Assembly: GCF_000003855.2 (NCBI RefSeq)
Contig: NW_003101682.1
Location: 1,739,148-1,803,147, forward strand
Origin: Blastomyces gilchristii SLH14081
Lineage: Eukaryota; Ascomycota; Eurotiomycetes; Onygenales; Ajellomycetaceae
Length of the DNA stretch: 64,000 nt
Direction of reading: 5' to 3'
Part shown: positions 56,952-64,000 of the stretch, piece by piece
Layout: every line of letters starts with the position of its first letter
How positions within the stretch are numbered: position 1 is the first letter of the stretch
Notes under the pieces: generated by a model
Seen by the model: the letters and a program-made list of their open reading frames with translations, nothing else
Databases searched by the model: none
What the model was told of the DNA's origin: nothing
Program-made: the position numbers and the translations under genes

Positions 56952-58539
56952 ATGAGCCAATTACTGACTCCGCGGCAAGCGGAAGAGCTGTGCGTTTGTA
57001 ATCGAACAGTTTCCCAATATCTATTTGATAGCTGTCTTCTAATTTAACGGATAAAAATGTCGCAGCCACAAATCTATCATCGCATACTTCCTCTCCGCCA
57101 AGTTACCAAAGAGTGCTGCAGCGTTGCGGGAAGAGATCGCGGATAGCGTCCAACTGGACGATTCCACCGCTAAAAAATATGAAGGACTTTTGGAGAAGAA
57201 GTGGACAAGTGTAGTGCGGTTACAGAAAAAGGTGAGCTCGAAACAGCAGCCGCAACACTCGTACATACATAGCTACCATTGTATTTCAATGCACTGCTAA
57301 GATCGTGTTGTATATCTACAGATTATGGATCTGGAAGCACGAAATTCTGCCCTTCAATCTGAGCTTGACTCTGCTACTCCCACATCTCTCTCCCGAAGGA
57401 ACCAAGATCCTGTCTCCTGGCTACCCCGTGCCCCCGCCCGGCATCGGTTGGAATCCCACCGCAACCCAGTGACCAGCGTCGCGTTTCATCCTGTTTTCTC
57501 ATCACTTGCATCAGGGTCCGAAGACACAACTATTAAAATATGGGATTGGGAGCTGGGTGAGCTTGAGCGCACCATCAAGGGTCATACAAGAGCCGTTGTA
57601 GATGTGGATTATGGAGGTCCCCATGGAGGCACTTTGCTGGCCTCATGCTCATCAGATCTCACGATAAAACTGTGGGATCCTTCCGACGAATATAAGAATA
57701 TCCGCACACTCCCTGGACATGACCACTCTGTTTCTGCCGTACGATTTATCCCGTCAGGCGCAGCTGGCTCCCCCTTATCAGGAAATCTGCTGGTCTCCGC
57801 TTCGCGTGACAAGACCCTCCGCATCTGGGATGTAACCACTGGCTACTGCGTTAGGACGCTGCATGGGCACGTAGAGTGGGTTCGAGATGTTGTACCCTCG
57901 CCAGATGGCCGGTTCCTATTCTCTGCTGGAGACGACCGAGTCGCCCGTCTCTGGGATGTCTCATCGGGTGAAACAAAATCCACATTCCTAGGCCATGAAC
58001 ACTTCATCGAATGCGTCGCCTTAGCCCCGCCGACCACCTACCCATATCTAGCAGCCCTGGCGGGACTTAAAAAACCACCTCCACCCTCCTCATCTGCCGA
58101 ATACGTCGCCACAGGCTCCCGCGACAAAACAATCCGCGTCTGGGATTCTCGCGGCACTTTGATCAAAACCCTCATCGGGCACGACAACTGGGTCCGCGCC
58201 CTCGTTTTCCACCCGGGCGGTAAATATCTCCTCTCCGTCAGCGATGATAAGACTATCCGCTGCTGGGATCTGAGCCAAGAGTTCAAATGCGTGCGCGTAG
58301 TAACGGATGCGCACGCGTTCGTAACTTGTATACGGTGGGCGCCGAATATTATTAAAGACGCTGGTGGCATGGGGGTGAATGGGGATATTAATGGCGGTGG
58401 TTCCCTTGCCTTATCTGGTGTAAATGGGATTATACCCGGGAGCAAGAAGGAGGATCCTGGTGGGGGGGCGAAGTTGGGAATCCGCTGTGTGATTGCGACG
58501 GGGAGTGTAGATTTGAATGTGAGGGTGTTTGCGTCATGA
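56952..58539 (+). CDS. Nuclear distribution protein NudF (LIS1/Pac1)
   Basis: Three exons, 56952-56989, 57066-57231 and 57322-58539 (473 aa); introns 76 and 90 bp. The spliced N-terminus reads [20 protein letters not shown] and then [17 protein letters not shown], a LisH dimerisation motif. A short coiled coil follows ([16 protein letters not shown]), then a seven-bladed WD40 propeller with repeats such as [60 protein letters not shown] and [17 protein letters not shown]. Two fungal-type insertions (about 58035-58105 and 58345-58470) lie in loops of the propeller. LIS1 binds cytoplasmic dynein with NudE and is needed for nuclear migration along hyphae. Confidence 0.95.
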
Positions 58540-60378
58540 ACACCTAGAAACTGACAGCTCCCGTCTCTCGATACTGATGATCGAGAGCGGAGGAACCATT
58601 TTTGAACTAATTAAACCGACATGACGAGGGCGAAAGGGGGGGGAGGGGAAGAAAAGAGGCATTAAATTAAATCCGACGACAGAATGAGACTTAGGGCTTT
58701 CCTTTTATTTTACATTTTCTATTTTCTCACGCTTTCTTCTTCTAGTCCCCTTTGCGCTCCATATATACACTCCGCCATTTCCCAACTCTTCCCCCCCCTC
58801 CCTCTCTTCTTTTTTTTTTTTTTTTTTTCCTTTGCTCAGCATTCTTCTGTGTCTTCAATCGTCAAGCGCAGCCTGCAGCAAAGAGGCGTCTATCCACTTC
58901 TTTCTATCCAGATCCATCCGCCTATGAATATATCCAATACATTTTCCAATACTATGTCTTCAATCTCCCTGTTAAAACTTGATAACTAATGAATCCAAGC
59001 TATCTTCTAAAGCTTTATTATGGAGTGAAGTAACACCTACCTCAATTCCCCACTTCCAAAAGTATTGGTCGACTGTTTAAGCGGAGCAAGAGTGTCTGAC
59101 TGTCATCGGACCGTAGGGGAGGCTCCTATGTAATTGATAACCATGTCCTCTGTTCCCTGACGATTATTCTAGTTAGTTTACTCTCCAACGTTCATGGCTT
59201 GAGAACCATGTTCGATAGATAGAGGAGACGTTGTAGGGGAAACGACGTACATACATGTACGGTGGGTTGGTTATCATACGATTTCTTCCCAAACTATGTA
59301 TCTATGTCTCTCTGCCTTAATTGAACCCGGGGAAGAAAAGTAGCTTTCATCTACGCTGCGTACAGCTAAAAAAAAAACAAAAAGAACAAAAAGAAAAAAA
59401 GAAAAAAAGTATCATGTCCTCACTCACATCTTTAATAAGGGGTGTCATTCCCTCCCAGGCCCGGCGGCATTGCTCGCTGATGCATGCTTGGGACCACCCA
59501 TCCTCAGAAGCCCGATTTTATATCTGCAAGCTTTCTGCTCGTGCAGTTTCGGCACAAATTTTGAAAGTGTCGGCCAGTCAAAAGCAGCTCAAGCAAGGAA
59601 TGTCAATAAATAAATAATCATGTCAGCAAAACGGACGGAGCCTAGCAGACGCCGTCACGCCGATGGGTTGAGTTACGTATGTACATGTACATGTAGTAAT
59701 GTGCATGTACATCATTACATAGTAGTAGGTCGGAGGGTGGTGGGTTTGGAAATCGGATACTCCTCAGAGCGAGAAAAGCTCAAGGTTTGGCTCGTGTTCG
59801 TGTCAAGCTATTGAGCGAGCTAGCAGACTGGGGCTCTGAAAGAGACTGTAACTACGGACTAGCAGGCTGACGGGACAAGGATTTTGGGCGGGGACAAAAA
59901 GTTAGTAGTTAACTGTCGTGTGAGGCTCTTTTCTTAGCTTTTGCTTGTTGGGTGGAAATGACAGGGGGTGAGAGGTGAATATATAAAATAATAAAAAGGG
60001 GGGGGGGGGTTTTTGAGAAAATCCGACCTGTTCCTCGGTTGATCTTCTTGTTAGGGGGGATTTGAAGCGGGAATTCTAGCAAAAAATAAAATAAATATAA
60101 ATAAAAATGAAAATGAAAGGAATCTAATTGAAGTGAACACTTTGTAGCAGGGTATTATTCTAGTGACAAAAAGTTATAACAAAGGGAAAATATGAAATGA
60201 GAGAGAGAATGCGCGGGAAATCGACAAAATTTGCATCAAGTCCGCTTATATCCAACCAGCCCCAATAACCCGTATGAAATTTAATTTGTTTGATCAAATA
60301 ATATCCATTATTTCTCATAATACCCGTTTCCTCACCCATGGTGGATCAACTTTCCCCCTTACCGTAGCATCCCATCGC
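58540..60378. other. Convergent 3' region, nudF / PLAC8
   Basis: About 1.8 kb between convergent stop codons, with a T run at about 58810-58828, an ACATGTAC-type repeat near 59685-59710 and a G12 run at 59998-60009. No gene is supportable. Confidence 0.55.
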
Positions 60379-61058
60379 CTAGGCTGGAGGGTAAGCCATA
60401 GCTTGGGGCTTCTGATAACCAGTCTGCCCAGCAGCCTGTCGAGCAAGCACCTCTTTCTCCTGCTGGACAACAACGCAGCAAGGACAGAAAAAGGAGGCAA
60501 GGCAGTCCTGGACTAGGGACTCTTCATAGTTGTGCTTGGCCTTGATGGTGCCGGGTTCCCATTTCAGGAACTTCTCCAGATGGGTTTGGGTGATGCCGTA
60601 CTTCTCGCGCAGCTCGGTGCGCCTCTTTACAAGGAGGAGCCATGCGACGGCGAAGCAGTTCATGCCGCAAAAGATAAGACACTATAATTTTGGCCCAAAT
60701 TAGTATAACAAGGTTTTGGGCTCTCCGTGCTGAGCAAAATGCGTAGTCCCTCTCGAAAGTCAAGAGAGTGATGGGAGAGGTGCGTTCGTTTGTTCAGCTT
60801 ACATTATCGTTGATTGGGCTGAAGTTGGCCAGGCTGGGGTCATCCAGGCGAGCCTGGGTCTTGCCGAAGAGGACGCATGGACAGCACCATCCCATTAAAC
60901 CTAGAGATCCGGCCCGCTCTGTCAGCGTTCCATGCTCGCAAATGGGCGTCTCTTTTATCTGGCGATGAAGGTTCCCACATACATGTATCAATGGGGTTGA
61001 AGCAGTCCCAGAGCGAGCTTCCCCAGTTAGAGCTGCCAGTTGTTTCGGGGCCAGACAT
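60379..61058 (-). CDS. PLAC8-family Cys-rich protein
   Basis: Three exons, 61058-60983, 60900-60803 and 60681-60379 (158 aa); introns 82 and 121 bp. Spliced sequence gives MSGPETTGSSNWGSSLWDCF, then NPIDTCLMGWCCPCVLFGKT, then CLIFCGMNCFAVAWLLLVKR, RTELREKYGI and CLASFFCPCCVVVQQEKEVL. The paired Cys clusters (CCPC and CPCC), the opening W-x-x-x-L-x-D-C-F and the RxxLRxxYGI segment define the PLAC8 family. Members are membrane-associated and include plant cadmium-resistance and cell-number-regulator proteins; the role in fungi is mostly unknown. The full domain is present. Confidence 0.92.
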
Positions 61059-61284
61059 ATTGTTGGAGGTATATTAACATGAAAGGTTTATATAAATTAA
61101 AAAAAGAAAAAAAAAGTGTAGTTATATGAGCGTAAAATGATGGGGTATCTGTATTGAAGTGAAGGATATAAAAAGAACAGAGAGCAAGTTCGATTTAAAA
61201 GAATGAAGGACGAGGGGTCAGTTGATCAAAGATGTGATGGAAGTGGAATCGTTCGCTAACTAGAGGAAAGAAAGAGACTTTGCT

Positions 61285-61632
61285 CTAGTTATATATATAT
61301 GCCTTCACAAGCACACTTCGCAAGCCCTCTCGCACGCCACGGCGCGTGAAGAGCAAACCCCTTTTCTCATCCTCAGCAGAATCATTATAATAATAGTGAG
61401 GCTCAAGGTGCGGCTCGTATTGAGTTCTCATAGACTCCACAAGCGACCTGCAAATCTGGCTTGATTGGATCGAAAATGTTTTTCGACGAGTCAGGCATTC
61501 TGCGCTCTTACGAGGTCCCAGAAGCAACTCCATGGTTGTTCTCTGATGGCCGGGGCTCTGACTGCACAGAACTCGCTTCTTCCGAGTTGTGGCGATTGGA
61601 GAAACCATTTGGGATAAATCGAGCATCGTCAT
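61285..61632 (-). CDS. Doubtful small hypothetical ORF
   Basis: ATG-initiated single-exon frame of 115 aa. It is rich in basic residues and has no signal peptide, membrane helix or recognisable domain. It lies 230 bp upstream of the PLAC8 gene on the same strand, so it could instead be part of that gene's upstream region. I include it only because the frame is longer than its neighbours and opens with ATG. Confidence 0.25.
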   Translation of the reverse strand: MTMLDLSQMVSPIATTRKKRVLCSQSPGHQRTTMELLLGPRKSAECLTRRKTFSIQSSQICRSLVESMRTQYEPHLEPHYYYNDSAEDEKRGLLFTRRGVREGLRSVLVKAYIYN

Positions 61633-64000
61633 TTGAGTGAAACCCGAAATCTCGTATCACGCTGCGGCTCACTGGTCACAGTGGTCAGCCTCAGAATCCT
61701 GTTCGTAAGAGTGATGGAGTAGCTCAACTTAAAAAGGAGATATCAGTGTTGATTAGGATTAGTGCTGAACGCTGCTCGTGAGCGTATGTGACTGGCGCAG
61801 ACTGCTGGTGCTTGGGAAAAGAAAAGAAACGCTAGGAGCGAAAGAAACCTCGGGGCCAACAAGCTCCCAATTCGCTTGCGGGAAAAACGGCATCGTTTAT
61901 TTTCCTTTCTTCTTCTTCTTCTTCTTTTTTTTTTTTTTTTTTTTTTTTTGCTCTGAAACTTTTTGGATTCTTCCTTCTTCCTTGACCGACCACATAACTC
62001 AAAACACTTTTCGAGGAATTCCTGACAACTCTTTTCATCGCAATCCGTATGAAGTAGTGACCGATCGATAATGCTGAGCGAGCTGTGGAAGCTAGCTCTC
62101 CAGTAGTTTGGAAGATGTCTGCTCGTCGCTTCAAACGCCGTCTAGGCTAATAGGAAGCTAAAAAAGGGCGGAAGAAACTTATTCTCCGGTTGGGTCAAGA
62201 AACTCGAATGGTTTCCACCACGAGTCTGCCTCGTTGGTCTAGATGTTGCAAGCATAAGCGTGAGTTTTAAAGCACTCAGGAAGCAAAGGAAGCAACAAAA
62301 AATTAAATAAATAAATAAATAAATAGAACAAAAATAAAAATAGAAGAAGACTTCCCACAAGCAGTGAAAACCCGCCGCTTCCAGGGTGATGTTTCAAAGA
62401 GCTTCTTTTGGATAGGCCTCTCTGGTTCCTCCGCCCTGTCGTTAACACTGTGAACTGTGAAGCCCCCGTTTCCCATTTCCATTTATAATGTTCACTCCAA
62501 AAAGACACGACCAAGCCCAATGAGGGAAATGCACAGAAGCTCATGGCTGGTGGCGAGCTCCGGCCAAACACATGTCTTCAGATTCAATCCTTCTTGGGGA
62601 GCGATAGCTGCCAACGTCTGATGGATGTCAGGGACACAGACAGGCTTGTTCGTTAAGCAAGTCTGTGTAGCAGCCAAGATTGACCTGGAGCATCATTTAT
62701 AACAACAACACGAAGCAGATCCACAAGAACGGGGCGAAAGAACCGCTGCTTCTGAATCGTCAGCAGGGAGTGTGCATGAATAGGCGACCGACCAAGCAAG
62801 CATGCAAAAGAAGGGACAGATTTTCGAACCAACCGTTCCCTGGCAGAATATCGTCCTTGGTACGGAGCCAATACTCTATCTACAAAGGCTTCACATCCTA
62901 GACGACGACCAGCGCATGACAAGATCGCCATAGGCAAAACATGGACCAACCCTCTTGCTGGAGAGCTGGAAGAATCCAAATAGCCATTTCAAAGAAGACG
63001 CTCACAGCACTTGACCTTAGCTACAATCTGTAGTAGGAGGTATGTATGCTTCTTAGCATCGACATAGTACGGTGTAGTATATCACATCACCGCAAAAGTT
63101 GACAGCCAAGCACTGACAAACTGCAGCAGCGGTACATATTCTCGGCTTTCCGAAAACAAAATATTTGTTCCATCCCCGTTCCCCTCTTTATGGCATGTTA
63201 GTTGCTATGGTTGATTCCCAGGCGGAATACCAGTATGATATGATCAACTGACACAAAACAAGGTTCGCGCTTATGGCGTTTATTTTTTGAGCCCTAATTC
63301 GGACCCCCCCTATATGTAACAGCATTAAGCTTCATGTTGAATGTATGCAAAGTATGTACATAACATTTACAGTCCAAGTGCAGTTTGTTTTCTTCCTTTC
63401 TTTTTCATGACAATTAAAGAGAAGTAGAGACGGAAAATGGAAGATGGAAAGTAAAAGAAATGCAGGGACATAAATCAATATTTATTTTAGCATGGGGATA
63501 TCTGACCATTCTGGAGACATTATTCGCCAAGAATTATCAGTAAACGGTTCTTTTCTTGTTTGGGATAAAAAGAAATCGCCGGCCTAGATGAGTACGAGAA
63601 TCGGAAAAGCGAGGTAGAGAAAGAAGGGAAGGAAATAGAGGAAACGAAAAACATGTTACCGCGCAGCTAATATCACTCGTAAAAAGGCCAATGGATAAAA
63701 TAAATAACATAAATAAAGACAAAGGCCCAAGAACAAGCAGGAGAAAAAGGTGGGAGGGGAATTGGAGCCGCAGGTAGGTAGTAGGTTAACTAATGTAGAT
63801 GGTAATAAAAAAAACGCTATCTGACATAAAACAAAAGAGGGAGAAAAGGAGAAAAAGACGAAAAGGTATGACTTATGGGGATAAATGTGTGATAGGAAAC
63901 TGGCAAGAAGGACGGGCGGACTCTTCAAAAAGAGATGGAAAAAGATACAAAAACCTAAGTAAAACATAGCAAAAAGAAAAAAAAAAGAAAAAAAAGGGAG
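61633..64000. other. Intergenic to window edge, no gene recognised
   Basis: About 2.4 kb with CTT/T tracts (about 61907-61949), an AAAT microsatellite (about 62298-62325), and purine-rich sequence over the last 500 bases that may be the 3' region of a gene outside the window. The longer frames open with TTG or CTG and show no family features. Confidence 0.5.

Noticed and set aside
62653..62979. Minus-strand 108-codon frame near the window end
   Set aside because: Opens with TTG, with no splice-consistent upstream exon and no domain signal.
1..64000. CRISPR arrays, rRNA genes, a biosynthetic gene cluster or a giant mobile element
   Set aside because: No regularly spaced repeats, rRNA motifs, PKS/NRPS/terpene enzymes or captain-type tyrosine recombinase were seen. 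Gene content is mainly unlinked housekeeping functions.

Overview
The window looks like the nuclear genome of a filamentous ascomycete. Nearly every gene is split by short GT-AG introns, mostly 50-130 bp, with CTAAC-like branch points. The pre-mRNA and cytoskeletal gene set (mago, nudF/LIS1, XMAP215-type alp14), a SET-domain H3K9 methyltransferase and a FunK1-type fungal kinase relic all point to Pezizomycotina. My best guess is Eurotiomycetes, order Onygenales, where FunK1 families are expanded. That placement is inference from gene content, not something I could test.

Layout. 1-15.5 kb is gene-poor: one hypothetical ORF (3.1-3.7 kb), a dim-5/clr4-type histone methyltransferase (5.7-7.4 kb, minus), an extremely AT-rich block (7.56-8.7 kb), unassigned sequence, and a FunK1 kinase pseudogene (11.1-13.6 kb) that keeps one reading frame but carries seven stop codons at six sites before the present terminal stop. 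15.5-31.7 kb holds kin1 (minus), a GPATCH1-like G-patch protein (plus), a UBTD-like ubiquitin-domain protein (plus), an intron-containing tRNA-Gln(UUG), RRP1/Nop52 (plus) and a sphingoid long-chain-base kinase (minus). 33.1-45.2 kb holds SEC26 (minus) diverging from mago (plus, seven exons), GID4/VID24 (plus), a small Cys-rich secreted pre-pro-protein (minus), EMC5 (plus) and a fungal rhodopsin-like 7TM protein (minus). 45.6-47.3 kb is a nested transposon: a decayed Tc1/mariner element with ~60 bp terminal inverted repeats and a TA duplication, interrupted by a 546 bp MITE that contains a perfect 35 bp palindrome. 47.8-61.6 kb holds APS3 (plus), RPL8 (plus), alp14/STU2 (minus) diverging from nudF/LIS1 (plus), a PLAC8 protein (minus) and one doubtful small ORF.

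Most genes are unlinked housekeeping functions: COPI and AP-3 traffic, ribosome synthesis, microtubule and dynein control, ER membrane insertion, GID ubiquitin ligase, exon junction complex. I see no operon-like or metabolic cluster. The common thread in the accessory parts is genome defence. An H3K9 methyltransferase gene sits beside an AT-rich block, and both the FunK1 copy and the Tc1 element look damaged mainly by C:G to T:A transitions, as repeat-induced point mutation (RIP) would cause.

Intron-exon models were built by hand, by joining splice sites that preserve frame and family motifs. Every multi-exon model below closes on a multiple of three.
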